Source of the DNA: Whitmania pigra
Lineage: Eukaryota; Annelida; Clitellata; Hirudinida; Haemopidae
NCBI GenBank assembly: GCA_021613335.1
Contig: JAJTWR010000338.1
Span: 241,001 to 305,000, forward strand
Direction of reading: 5' to 3'
Length of the DNA: 64,000 bases
A program made the position numbers and the translations under genes. This document shows positions 12,901 to 38,092 of this stretch, one piece after another. Under the pieces are notes generated by a model. That model did not search any database. It had not been told where the DNA came from and worked only from the letters and a program-made list of their open reading frames with translations. The stretch's first letter is position 1. The number at the start of each line of letters is the position of its first letter.

Positions 12901-13130
12901 CGAGAAGCAGGGGTAAGAAGGAAAGGGTAAAAAGCCAGGTAAAGGAGGAAATGAGAGACGGTGGACATGGAGGATATGGCACCATGGTGCCACCTCCTAG
13001 CATGTTCATTAAACAAGAACATCAAGGTTATCAGCAACAGAATATGCATTATAACCATAATGTCCATATGCCCCCTCTTCCCAACCAGGGTAATCCATAC
13101 TACCCCCCTCAAAGTGGACCCAATTATTGA
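9910..13130 (+). CDS. SNRNP70: U1 small nuclear ribonucleoprotein 70 kDa (U1-70K)
   Basis: RNA-binding core protein of the U1 snRNP; it binds stem-loop 1 of U1 snRNA and helps recognise 5' splice sites. Nine exons: 9910-10053, 10410-10472, 10583-10637, 10724-10788, 10972-11034, 11115-11196, 12162-12348, 12510-12685 and 12805-13130, totalling 386 aa in exact frame. The N-terminus [18 protein letters not shown] and the helix region [10 protein letters not shown] are typical of the family. The RRM has RNP2 LFVARI (about residues 103-108) and RNP1 [28 protein letters not shown] follows, then long RS/RD-rich arms and a Pro/Gln/Tyr-rich tail ending SGPNY. Vertebrate U1-70K is about 437 aa. Six introns are 75-375 nt, but intron 6 is 965 nt and carries repeats. 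Confidence 0.97.
11197..12161 (+). other. Long sixth intron of U1-70K with repeat insertions
   Basis: This intron is about 2.7 times longer than any other in the gene. It contains a tRNA-like segment near 11290-11395 (GTGGTTAGTGC followed by a B-box-like GTTCGATGACC) and the SINE-like copy at 11914-12027. No alternative exon was identified with confidence. Confidence 0.6.
11914..12027 (+). mobile_element. SINE-like, tRNA-related element, copy 2
   Basis: Shares ordered blocks with the minus-strand copy at 3622-3785: TGGGGTA, AGTAATAGCAA, GTCTTAATGT, AACCCATCCTGCAC and a 3' end GCTTTATATAAATGG. The B-box region is more decayed here (TGTTTGCAACCC). It lies in U1-70K intron 6. Confidence 0.5.
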
Positions 13131-13799
13131 TCGTTGATGTATGTAAATACTACTCAGTATTGTTTATCTCTTCATTTGTGACCTATCGATCTGACAGCCA
13201 TATGTGATGCTCTTAAAAATCTAGATTATTTCAACATCAAATTTATGGCGAACAGTAACAGAACTCTTGCAATGCAACAGTTGTTGTTAGTACTATAACC
13301 TATATATACACTATTTGAGTACTATCAGTACTATCACAGTTCATGCTGATGGTTTATTATGATTGATTTTATTAACTCAATAAAGTGTTTAAACTTGTCT
13401 TGACATCAGCATTGGATCGATAATGACTAAAAAAAATCAATGCAAAAAGCAATTTCACAATGAACTCTTTGATTGGATGGAATGTGAGCAAAACAACATG
13501 AATGACGACTGAAATCTAGAGTCACTACTATGTTTGACATCCACTATATGAAATTAAAAAAAATACTGTCTTGATTACAGCGATTACATTTAATGGTATG
13601 TATTTTGTGTATCAGACTATAATAGAAATACAAAAATAAGTTCATTGAAAGCAGCTTAGGCACAAGCTGATATTGTGTGGTCCGTGTACACGGTTGCACG
13701 CATTAGAAACGACTTATAAAAGATCGATAAAGGCAATTCAGAACTTTTTTGCTAAGCTTGCAAGGAAGTTCCTGATGGACGAAATGCTTAAAATGTGGC
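13131..13799. other. Convergent 3' region between U1-70K and the fasciclin gene
   Basis: Holds the U1-70K 3' UTR and, from the other side, the 3' UTR of the minus-strand adhesion gene. Minus-strand AATAAA hexamers occur only near 13353-13373, inside the U1-70K 3' UTR, so the two transcripts may overlap. Confidence 0.4.
13379..13384 (+). terminator. Polyadenylation signal of U1-70K
   Basis: An AATAAA hexamer lies 249 nt downstream of the stop codon, at a normal distance for an animal 3' UTR. No other plus-strand AATAAA was noticed between it and the stop. Confidence 0.6.
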
Positions 13800-16700
13800 T
13801 CATCCCTTCCATGAGAGGACAGCATTCGATGCAATGAGGAGGAGAGTGACGGAGATTATAAGATTGGGTGTGATTGAAATGGGTGCTATGCTCCTGTATG
13901 GGTCCATTTCAGGATCTAAAACTGGAAATGAAAAAATGGCCATTTTGAAGTAATATTGTTTGCATTACAATTAAGAAACAATTGAAAATGTAACAAACAA
14001 TACAAACCATCAAAGGTGTGGAAAACAAAGAGGTTATTGACTTCAGAATAACCTAGGTCATTTCTTGCCCTTAGTTGCAGCTGATATGAGGTTCCTCCTC
14101 TTAGTCCATCGAGGATGTAAGAAGTCATGGGTCTCACTTCATCGTCGTGTCGAAGCCTGACCTTCCAATCTTCCAATGGTTCTAGTTGGTCACCTTCACC
14201 TTTCACCCTCCTGAATTTGATCTCATACTCCTTGATTGGAAGGCCCCCTGTGATTGGTTTGGCCCAAGTGATTGTGTACTTGTTGTGGAGAGGACTTTGA
14301 TGTCTTGAGGTTATCGTCAGCTTCGTGGGGCGCCTCACATCTTCAGTTTTGACGGCCATGGAGAAGGGTTCGCCATATCCCACCTCGGAAACGGCCCGAA
14401 CCATGAAGAGGTAAGTCGTGCTGGGCCTCAATTTCTCAATCAAGATTTCCTCAGAGTCGAACATGAACGTACGTGCATCAAAATCAACTCTGTAGCTGAT
14501 GACCTCTGATCCTCCATCATCTTCAGGTGGTGTCACCAAAAGAACCACAAGATCGGAAGTAATGACTTTAGCTTCGATCTTCTTAGGTTGACCAGGTACG
14601 CTGGCCTTCACAAGATCGATCTGGAGCTCCGCGCGTCCGATCTGGTTTGTGGCTCTGCAGGTGTAATTCCCGTAGATCCAATTCTGATCTTGTTCCCTGG
14701 CAGTTACCTGAAGATTGGAGTTTTTGCCCATGATATGAATTCTATAGGTTTCGTTGTTGCGAATGGCAAAGGGAATCGAAGGATATTTGATCCATTCGAA
14801 TGATGGCAACGGTTCAGACATGGTATGACAGGTGATGTTGCGTGTCTTGCCCGGCCAAATGTAAACTCTCTTGACATTTTCAGAAGTGAACTTTGGGGTA
14901 ACTGAAAGAATTCATTAATTATAAAAAAATTATAAAAGGTTTTAAGAGATGCAAAAGTGTAAACAATGATTATAACTGATGAATAAAACCATGTTAATAA
15001 TAAAATCATTGGAAATGATGACAAATGGCACCACATCAATTTCTTACACTGAACAGTGATGGTTCCATTCCTGCGATCATTTCCAGCTCTGTTTGTACTT
15101 TTGCACGTATAATTGTTCATGTCTTCAGGGATGAGTCTGTTGATGGTGAGCACCAACGTGTGGTCATCTTCTTGAGTCACTACCACCCTACCATCTTCCT
15201 GATATTACAATAAATGAATAATAACATCTGTAAGTATATCCAAATGCAATAATGTGTCAATTTTAAACAATTGCATTCCATTGGTCATATTTGCAATGCA
15301 AAGAAATTGTCTAAACATTATTAATGGTGCTAAGATGCATCTCACATTGTCTCCCGTCTTGAAGTCGCTATCTGCTCCCGCCTTCCTGATCGACATCTGA
15401 GGAGCAGGATCACCATGGGAAACACAGGTCAGTTGAACCGATCCATTTTCAACTCCAGTTCGATTTTGTAATGAGTAAATGGAGGGGGGAACTGCGGCAA
15501 AAGGTCATTTATCTCAATTACTTTATTACTGCGAATATTTATTGGTCTGAATTATTTCACGAATAACTGATATTGCTTAATATGAATGTCTGAATAATGT
15601 TTAAAATGCAAAAGTTAGAAGATCAACATGAATCAAAATTGAACTGAAATCATTTTTAATAAGTCTCGTAACAGAACTCCCAATGTGTCTTCTTACCAAT
15701 AACATTGAGCCTAAGATCTCCTTGGTCTTCTCCAACATTGTTGTAGGCTTTGCACAAGTAGTTACCCTCATCTTCTTTGTGCAGAGGTCGAAAGGTCAAC
15801 TCACCCCCGTCGGGGTCGTACTGCCTTCTCCCGGTGGTGTACAGAGGGTCCAAGTTGTCATCTTTGTAGAATTCCACTTTTGGAGTAGGATCTCCTAATG
15901 CCCTGCAGGGCAGAGTGAAATCTTGACCTTGGATGCCCTCAAAGATGGAACGCCCTCTGTCTATATTAGGTGGCACTGAAAATAATAACAAGATGGATCA
16001 ATTTCGATAAAGATATAAAATATTCGGTTGCATAACCATCAACCATTGCAACCTACCTTGAACGATGACTACGATGTTTTGGGTATCCAATTGGCCGAGC
16101 ACGTTTTCGTGGGCCTGGCACGCGTAAATGCCCTCGTCGTGTTTGGTTATGTTCTTGATGTACAAACCTCTGACATCCTGTGAGTATCTGTAGTCTGAAG
16201 TAAGTAATTGAATGAAAGAGGATGTTTGTCGATCACAACTTGACGGAGGTATGATGATGATGATGATGAGTGGCGAATGCTCGGATGAATACGTCGATCA
16301 ATTATTATATCTAAGAATATGCTGATTCATGCTCATTAGTTAATTGAGGAAATCAACGCAGATGCAATTAAACATTGATAAAGATACATATTGGCCTTGT
16401 ATTTGTCAGCCTTAATCAAATTATTTCACTGCCAACTTAACAAATCTTTCCATGTAAAGTGGCAGAAAATGTGAAACTTTGCAAGAATAATCTGTTAATA
16501 ATATAAAAACCAACTATTGATTAGTCTGATGCCCTTGTGTTCCCAAACCACGGTAGGGGTCGGCTTGCCAGAAACCTGACACTCGATGAAGGCATCACTG
16601 TGAAGCTTTGCCATCTGTGGTGAGGGAGCATAATCAAAGGTGACTCTCTCTGAAGATTAAAAGTTCATGGTGATAATTACAATGGAAATAAAATGAACAC

Positions 16701-17625
16701 TGTCAATTTTCAACATTACGTGTTATTAAAACCTTTCCACATATATAGTTCAATTTATCATAATTGATGTTTTTATAATTATTACTACTAAAATTAAAGC
16801 TAATAAAATTTGTTAGAATCCCATTAAACTAACTGTGGACAATTATGGTTGAACTTTTTGTCTCCAGGTTGCCTTCAACGATGCCTTCACATCGATATGT
16901 ACCTTCATCTTCAAATCTCACTTTCTTGAAGGAAAGAGTCTTCAGGGGTCGGCCAATGTCTTTTGTGATAAAATAATTTCTGAAATGTTTGACGTACTTT
17001 TGAATTAATTTGTGAGTAGTATTAAAGTGTTAACAAAAAAGTACATAATCCAGCATAAAGTAACACCTCAACCAATACTTTCAAAGCCAGCTCAGTCTTT
17101 GGAACACAATCAAATCAAAATTGAAGAAAAGTAACCTGTCTTGTCCTGAGACTTCAACTAATTCCACGCCATGGGGATTGAACCACCTCAATTCAACATC
17201 AACCACTTGCGGTCCCAGACCCTCAATCTCACATGCCATTGAATATCCAGTATCTAAGAACACTACATTCTCATTAGCTGGACGAATCTGAAGTCGAGGT
17301 TGCCTTTGACCTGCAAAAATTGCTTCTCAATTTCATAGCTTCCTGGCACAAGCTTTTATATTTTATATTAAATTTTATATTTATTTTTATTATATTTTAT
17401 ATTAAAAATACAAATAATCAAAACATTTAAAATGGTTAAGGGTTCAGAGCTGTATTAGATAAAATATATTCCTAAAGATTAAACGCTAACAAATTATAGC
17501 AAACATAAGTAATCATACTGTGAATTTAATGCAAACTTTAAACGTTATTGTCAGTTATTTTTACCTTCAGCATTCATAGATGTAAACCATGCCAAATAAA
17601 GACAAAAAAGGTTTGTGCGCATCAT
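13800..17625 (-). CDS. Fasciclin II/NCAM-type adhesion molecule, GPI-anchored form
   Basis: Homophilic cell-surface adhesion protein of the NCAM/fasciclin II/apCAM family. Ten exons on the minus strand: 17625-17565, 17310-17136, 16979-16834, 16649-16515, 16194-16057, 15975-15697, 15491-15346, 15198-15048, 14901-14008 and 13921-13800, totalling 748 aa in exact frame. A signal peptide starts MMRTNLFCLYLAWF. Five Ig domains follow, with paired cysteines and D-E-G-x-Y-x-C type motifs (for example FEDEGTYRCEG and HDEGIYACQA). Two fibronectin III domains come next (residues about 505-705; one shows RPSTTYLFMVRAVSEVGYGEP). Ig1, Ig2 and Ig4 are each split by an intron, whereas Ig5 plus both FN3 domains are one 894-nt exon. 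The last exon encodes a short linker and a terminal hydrophobic run NLIISVTLLLIASNAVLSW followed by only KG. This looks like a GPI attachment signal rather than a membrane span with a cytoplasmic tail. Confidence 0.95.
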
Positions 17626-20600
17626 GATTAAAGAATAATTAAAACCAAAAAAGTAATTCAGGTCCAAGTTATTCTCAAAGGTAATGATCTAAAATTTTAA
17701 TGGGACACCATCGAATCATTTATCTCCACTGTTCGAGTTTCCAAACATACACAATTGATGATAAAAGTGCAATTGACCAATTCGAGGAATTTCTGATTCA
17801 AGCGTTCTCACAAGTTAGAAATATGAATTACAATAATTAAAATGTTGAATTTAGTATTTATTATAAATTTTGAATATTGTAATAAAATGATTATGACGAA
17901 AAAATTAGCTTATTGCAATTTTTACAAAATCAAACATCTAGTCAAAATTTGCTCGGAAAATTTTGAATATGACTTGACACATCAATTAATTAAATTTTTT
18001 AAATACATGATTCAGCTTGAGGAATTACAGCCTGGCTGGCGCAGTGGAGTACCAAGGGGCGTGCCAAAGGACGGCATTTTGACTCGTCTTCCTCCAGCAG
18101 ACATATCATCTGTAGGGAAATTTTCACATTTTTTAAAATATTAATAGGAATTTATGGAATTAATTTAAAAGTCCTCCTATTCAATAACCGCGCGGCTCCG
18201 ACTGATAAAACGTGCATCAAAATGTTTATATAGATTCCTAGTTTAAAAATATGTATGCTTTATAATGTCTCAAAACTTTGGAACAACATGTACATGCTTT
18301 AAATAACGCGAGACATGTTAGACGGAAGTCTTTCCAGTATTGAAAAGCTTTACAACTGATCTTATTCAATAACTAAGCAGATCTGAAGGATAAAATAAGC
18401 ATCCGATTTTTCGAGTGCCTCAAAGCACCATAAATTCTTATTTTAAACAGTGTTTTTATTAGCTCTTCTCAGGAGAATTGGTAAATGATAATTGGTAATG
18501 ATTCTCTTCTATGGAGAGATATAGTCAGAATGTTAAATGTTAATGATGATAAAAAAAAGATGATTTTTGACAAACAACAGCTTGGTATGCTCTGCCATAG
18601 ACTCCTAAATATACACCTCTAAAAGTCCAGGAAAGCGAATCATCTGCTCAAAACGGCATTACGAAAGCAAATGCTGAGGATAAGCCACAAGCTGCAAATC
18701 CTGTACATTCTCAAGCAATTCATACTCTCCTCAACAAAAACATTCTCATGGAGAATTAAGCACCAGCAGCACGTGCAATTGTCGTTGCCAACCAGTGGCT
18801 TTGCGTCAGTCGCCTCAGAAGTAACCAGTTCTTCAGGTGCCCATCAGGTCAGTCTGGCCAAATGACCCGATACTTTTTTTGACCAGGCTGTTCCTCCTGC
18901 TGCAGTTTCAGCAGTTTCCCCACCTCCAGCAGGTTTACATGTCAATGCCCCCCACAGACCATTTCACCGCTGAACACGGTTTTCAAGAAATCAGACTTTC
19001 ACCAACCTCAAGGAGTCTCATTATCATCCTCGCCCTCATATTCATCCGCACCACCATCCTGCTCCCATCATCATCTTCAACAACAGCAACAACAACAGAT
19101 GCATCATATCGTCTACAAAGAATCAGTTTCCCTAACTTGATGGTCTCAAGTCTAACGACTGTTTTATAAATTTGATACTTTAACTTCTAACTTCATGAGT
19201 CTTTTTTATCTCTAATGTGCGCCTAATAAGTCCTTTTCTCCTTCTCCCGTTGTTTGACAGAACCTGGAAAATAGGATCTTCTATAGATTTACCTGGTCGA
19301 ATCGATGATCATCATAGTAGTTCTTTTATCGGATATCCTTAATTGGTTATTCGATGTTTTCAGTTGACATCGTTGTTATTTGTGTGACTTCTGCACAAAA
19401 GTCTCAGGTCTCACTGACTGGTCCATGACCTTTGAAAAAGAGTCGAAAATTAAGCTCCAGGTATCGCAATAATGGACTCCTGCTGAATTCTGAGTTGAAA
19501 ATATGCTGTAGTGTCGATGTGCAAGAGCGAACGTTTGGAAATGCTCCGTTTTTCGTATTCACAAATGTTAAAGGTTATAACGGACAAGTATAACTCTACT
19601 CAACATATTACTACTTAATGAACGTTTGCCAACTTAACCCTACCATTTAAACCTCGTCCAAAAACCTCTCACGCTTAATGGAGGGAGCTAAGTGTCAGCT
19701 CGAAGCGAAATTTGATTTTTTACGAAATGCTCTTTATACATCGACAGGAGACATTAGGAATCAAGAAAATAATGTAAAGTATTATTGTTTTAAAATAACG
19801 CGTGACAAGAGATATATAGATATAATAGACACGATTGATTCGAAATGAAATTGGTGATAGCGATTGAAATGAATTTCGAAAAGCTCATTTAAACCATGTC
19901 AAATAGTCGTGACATTTTAAGAGACACAAAAAAATAACACGTCACGGTTCTGTAAGAGAGGACTTTCCATCGTACACTTAGCACGATTCCGTCCTGTATT
20001 CTGTTGATGGTCATATTGAACGGGCTCTCCAACTGGATTCGCGCAGCCTTTGCTTTGCCTGTCGCCCCAGCGTTACGCTTTGCGGACGTTTGAGTTTATT
20101 CCTAGGCAATTTTCGGCTTGAGAAGTTTGACAGTCGTTATGATCATCGTTGTTATATGAGAGCTTTTTACAGCGATTTTCCAGGGTGTATATTTGGTGGA
20201 AGTAAAGGATTATGACAGCATGGAAGATTACGTGATGATGTTTTAAGATTCACGTGCCTCAGAAGCCTGGATCTTTCGTTATAAGTAAGTTTGAAGAAAA
20301 CTCTTTCTTGAGTAAGTTTCATCGAAATTAAATTGTTTGCAGTGGTAATTGTTAATTAGTTGTTAGGTTAAAAAACCCACCCATCATTAAGTTTAACAAT
20401 TTACGGAATTGTCTGCTTTTGTTAAGATGGCGATGGGTTGTTCTTCGCGCTTTTTGTCGCATGCATTTTTTGCTTCTGTAGCAGTTTACAACACCTGTTT
20501 CAAACCTAGTGACATTTGAACATTCTCCAAAGTAATGTGATGGACAAATTTCCCAGACATTTGTGTGGGAGGTTATTTGAAAAAAAAATCAATGGCTTAA

Positions 20601-21584
20601 TCTAATAGCTTGATTGATGACTAAAAGTTGACCTGAGGCAAGCTATTCTCGGCGGGGTTTCAAGTTTTTGCCGGATCGCATGATTAGTTTTTGTACTGCA
20701 ATTATTGTGGCTCCTTTTCAAGGAATTCTTGATTGATTTGACAAATTATATTCTATTAAAATGACTGATAATACGAAGCAATTTGATTTGTGTGCGCTTC
20801 AACGTTTATATATTATTTACAGACATATTTTGCCTCCAGCTTCCAATTCTGTCACAACGTGGTAAGAAATTGTAAAGCCAAACTAAAAGCAATGAGTTTT
20901 GAGAATTTATCATAGCAAGACAGGAGCTTTTATTTCTCTTTACAAGGTGAAGATGGTGGTTCAAAGTATTGTGAATAAGTAATGACCATTCTCTCAACAC
21001 TGGTAGTGTTGGCCTTAAGTTTCCATTAGTCATCAATTAAGTGGATTTGGAAGGTGAGAGCCCGATAGAACTTCAGCTCGATGCAGCAAAATTTGCCATG
21101 ACACTTCACTTTGGGGTCATCAGAATTGCCTCTTTCTTAAAGAAGCTTTTGGTTTTTTTAAAGTTTTTTGAGTTCAGTGTTTGATAACTTGATAAATGTA
21201 GCCGTTTCGTGCTCATCTTGTTTCAATTTCAAGTGATTTTTTAAAGAACACATGGTAATTTATTTCTTAACATAAAATTTGATGCATTTATTTTTTTAAA
21301 TTTATTTTTAAAGTCCATTTCAGGATGTGAAGTGAGAGAATGAATGTAAGATCAATGTCTTCAGATTATCTCGGCCACATCTCGAGTCGAGCATCGCGTG
21401 AACTCGAAGTGGATCCGCGTCAAAAGTTTTGGTTCGGCAGCAGGATTTCCGTGAAGAGGGATGAGCTCGCAGGGCGTTCGTTGAGATTCGGAAGGAGCAG
21501 GGAAAAGCAAGGTGGCCTTTGCGGTTCGGAGAAGGGACCTAGCATCGTCGGAGAGGGGTCTGGTCGAGAGTTCAAAGGTGTGTC
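17626..21584. other. Intergenic region between the fasciclin and NMNAT genes
   Basis: About 4 kb between divergent start codons. Apart from the broken Gln/His/Pro-rich stretch at 18660-19140, listed separately, no exon was recognised. The segment just before 21585 must hold the NMNAT 5' UTR; an ATG-led frame from 21340 overlaps the first exon in another frame and is not supported. Confidence 0.4.
18660..19140 (+). pseudogene. Possible decayed coding stretch, Gln/His/Ser/Pro-rich, frame-broken
   Basis: Protein-like low-complexity sequence switches frame along this stretch. One frame reads PPAAVSAVSPPPAGLHVNAP and stops near 18970. Two bases out of that frame, the sequence continues as NTVFKKSDFHQPQGVSLSSS and then a His/Gln run (LQQQQQQQMHH) to a stop near 19139. 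An upstream piece reads PTSGFASVASEVTSSSGAHQ, followed by a donor-like GTCAGT. It could be a pseudogene, an exon set with introns of about 40 nt, or chance low complexity. No family was recognised. Confidence 0.2.
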
Positions 21585-34891
<13,307 letters not shown>

Positions 34892-34904
<13 letters not shown>

Positions 34905-35044
34905 TCGATTGATTTATTTGTAATTGCGATGATGATGTTGGTGATAATGATGATGATGATGGTGATAATGGTAATGATGGTGATGTTAATTGCGATGCAG
35001 TGCGTTGGTCTTAATTAGTTCGTGACTGATTTGCTACTGTTTAG
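34892..35044 (+). other. Last NMNAT intron or short-isoform 3' end, with GAT repeat
   Basis: The 153-nt segment that is an intron in the long form and carries the stop codon and 3' UTR start in the short form. It contains a GATGATGATG tract at about 34928-34985, between the stop and the acceptor. Confidence 0.5.
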
Positions 35045-35948
35045 GCACAACAGGTCCTATTATCACCACCATCAGATGTGTTGCAGGGCTCTTTACCCTC
35101 TTGTTCCCTCTCAGTCCCTCGAGGGTTCGAGCAGATTTCCTCAGCAACAAATACCTCAGCAGCACCTTGGTCAGCATCATCATCATCATCATGGAAACTT
35201 CATCAGAAAGAGAGGGGTGTCCACTCCTAGGTCGCTGGTGTACGGCGTCAACCAGGGAATGGGCATCTCGAAGCAGTCCTTCGGTCGAAGCAAGTCGCTC
35301 GACATCGATTCGAGGTCCAGAGGATCGGGGTATTCCACTCTGGCGGGAGGACTCGCCGCACCCAGCATCACACCTTCGGCTCCCCGACCCCAGTTTTCTA
35401 GTCAGCAGCAGTACACGAGCGGTTACGCGAGACGATTGGTTCCGGCGGCGCCTGGCCATCTTCACCACAAAAATCTGAATCTCGACGAAGAGCAGAGACG
35501 CAAGTGCAAGAGGGAGGATTCGTCCGACTCGATCTTCGGGAAATTTGCAAAGACCATTCGTTCCGAGTCGAAGGATCAGGCGAAACAACAACAACAGCAG
35601 CAGCAGCAGAAAGCCAAGCAGCATTACGTCGCGCCTCATGCCGCTGCCACTCTCCAACAGCAGAAGCAGCTGCAGCAACAATATCCTCAGTTGTTCCAGT
35701 CAGACGACGTCAAGGAAAGATCCGGTTCGATCGTCTCGGCAGCGGACGCTCGGGGGCACTTGGCAGGGAGTAAAAGCCACCACCGGAAGAATTTCTCCCT
35801 GGACAGCGAGCTGGATCGACAGCAGCTGATGGGGCGTAGAGGGTCGCGGATCCTGGCTCCTCCCGCGAGGCACCAGTCCTCCGAAAGGGCGGCCTCCGCA
35901 GTCAGGAGCGTCAAAGGAGTCCGGCTGACTCCTGAAACGTGTGTCTAG
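35045..35948 (+). CDS. NMNAT: Probable alternative last exon of NMNAT: disordered C-terminal tail
   Basis: A 904-nt open exon with a TTTAG acceptor whose first base completes a codon. If exon 8 is spliced at 34891 (GAC AC|GTTGGT), the join is in frame (IIDT-HNRSYYHHHQ) and gives a 608-aa protein; without that splice the short form stops at 34904. The tail is low-complexity: a (CAT)6 His run at about 35176-35193, Gln runs, and Ser/Arg-rich segments such as GRSKSLDIDSRSRGSGYS and KSHHRKNFSLDSELDRQQ that look phosphorylatable. It ends RLTPETCV. GC content is higher than its surroundings, as for real coding sequence. Drosophila Nmnat makes isoforms by alternative splicing at its 3' end, which is a precedent. 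The donor GTTGGT is weak, so this exon could instead belong to a separate gene whose start I cannot place. Confidence 0.6.
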
Positions 35949-38092
35949 GAGATGGGTTGCTTAGATTATTTTTAGCTTGATTTTGCTGGGGGTTTTTTTT
36001 GCTGTGAGGATTGTAGATATTCTAAGTAGGTCCTTTCTAATTGGTCGAGCTGAGGATTCGATTTAGTTCATTACAGCACATCCACGACCGACTGCTAGGC
36101 TTTTGTCGGGACCGTGCTGTTGCTTATTGATTATTAAATTGAGGTTTTGCATTGGTTTTCCATGCACCATTGGCCATTTACCCCTACATATTTTATGTTA
36201 ATGAAATTTCAAATCACTGATTGGAGTAGTAGTAGTCCTATTATAATTTTATTAAAACTTGAAGTTATCTCTGGAGTTTTGTTTCATCTGAGTGCTTTGT
36301 TCCTCCGTCTTTGTGTTTTGCCGGTGTCGTTCTGAAAGAATTTCCTCGTCGTGTATCATTGCGTCTTTCAATTTCCCGAAGACTCTAATTTCACTGAGAA
36401 GCGAAGTAATTGTGAGATGCGTTGTCGGATGTTTTGCATGCTACTCTTTTAATATGTTTTAACGGTTACCATCATTGTTGTTGTTGTTGTTGTTGTTGTT
36501 GCTGCTGTTGGTGCTGCTGGTGCTAATGTTGCTTTGCGTTGTATTTGTGTTGACTTGCTACTTTTTTTTCGACGGTCCATCACCAATAACCTCCGCAGTG
36601 ATGGAAATTAATATACGAATTAATATAATAATATTCATTGTTAATGTTTTCCATTTTTATTTCTCTTCAGCATTGCAGAGATAAGAATGTTTTGCAATAG
36701 ATGTTGTGGTTATCATCCTCCTTCGTGACGAACAGATGCATCTTAATCCCATTGTAATGCATTGGAATCTCATATCATCTCCATCGCTACAACTCATTAT
36801 CTTCCGGTCTTCCATCATCATCATCACCACCATCATCACCATCATCATCATCACCACCATCATCACCATCATCATCATCTTTTGGAATTTCTGTGGAGTG
36901 CAGAGCTGAGCTTTAAGGCTGGTGATTGCTTTTAAAATTCCATCGTTTGTGACGTGCTTCATTCCTTCCTTCTTCCTGCCATTGTTGCTGATGACCTTAC
37001 TGACCTTACCGGTTTACCGGTTAGGCAATGGTTATGGTCTTACTCGTCTTACTGGTGCACCGATGTGAGTTCATTTTCATTGATTTATTTCTTGTGAGTT
37101 CGTGATTCTGTTGCCAGGTCAAGGTAAGGTCATCTTCGTCGCAGCGAAGAACTTGAACTCGAGCGACCTGCTTGTAATTGTAACCATAGGTCATGATCTG
37201 ACACGATTCACATTGGCTCGCTTACCTAATGCAACGGAGATACTGCTGTCATGTTGGATCCCCACAGGCTCTGTGTGCCTTCACGCATCTTCATACGAAC
37301 ATAGATTTAGAAACTTACCAGTTTTATCAGGCTACTTACTCTGCATTGGATAAAATATTTACTTATAAACTTGATCGAGTTTCGGTGCGGGGCATCACTG
37401 CTTACGACTCGCCGTTATCTTAGCTGCACTTGCCAACTTGGTCGGTGCTAATGAATCGCGGCTGAGTAGTTGCAGTTTTTAATCTTAAGGTGTAAATCGC
37501 TGATTGGTCAATTGATTGATCGAGTGATTGATCGGTTGGTTTTAATTAGAGTTGCCGATTCTGGTTAATAAGGCTATTGTAAAATAAATGCTGTCCTCAC
37601 GATCAGGTATAATCGTTTAGGATCCGCTAGGGATGATAGCTTGGACTTGGCGTAAATGACCTGTTTATGTCCATTGCAAGCTTCGACCTAGGGCATTGTC
37701 TTGAGACCCATGGAAGTCTTAGGGTTTTAGTTTGGGTCGTGTTAATTTTGTGCGCGCCTTGGATCCGATGGCATATCCGGCGTTTTCTTGAAGTGGAAAT
37801 AAATATATTTATCGCTGATGATGTTCTTCGTGAAATTCATCTGCTGAATGCTGAGTTCATAAAAAATTTATTCTAAGAAAGGTGTAATACAAAATTCTTA
37901 CGAAACCAGTGAGCGGAATCGCCTGTAGTTTCATAGCTGATATCCTATCTAAATATCGTTGAATTAGCTAAACGTCTGGAAAATGCCGATAAGTGAAGCT
38001 TGATCGTAAATTTGGCAGATTCCTTCCTTATCATAACATGATGATGCGTCACATTGCTAATGCCTACATTGCAATGGAAAGATGCAAAAAAC
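35949..38092. other. Intergenic region between NMNAT and the dual-specificity phosphatase gene
   Basis: Two 3' ends converge here. A (GTT)n/GCT tract lies at 36475-36530 and a (CAT/CAC)n tract at 36815-36881. A minus-strand AATAAA at 37872-37867 fits the 3' end of the phosphatase transcript. Open frames in the region are short and unsupported. Confidence 0.5.

Noticed and set aside
12492..13112. Leu/Ser-rich minus-strand frames opposite U1-70K
   Set aside because: They are antisense shadows of the Arg/Ser-rich exons.
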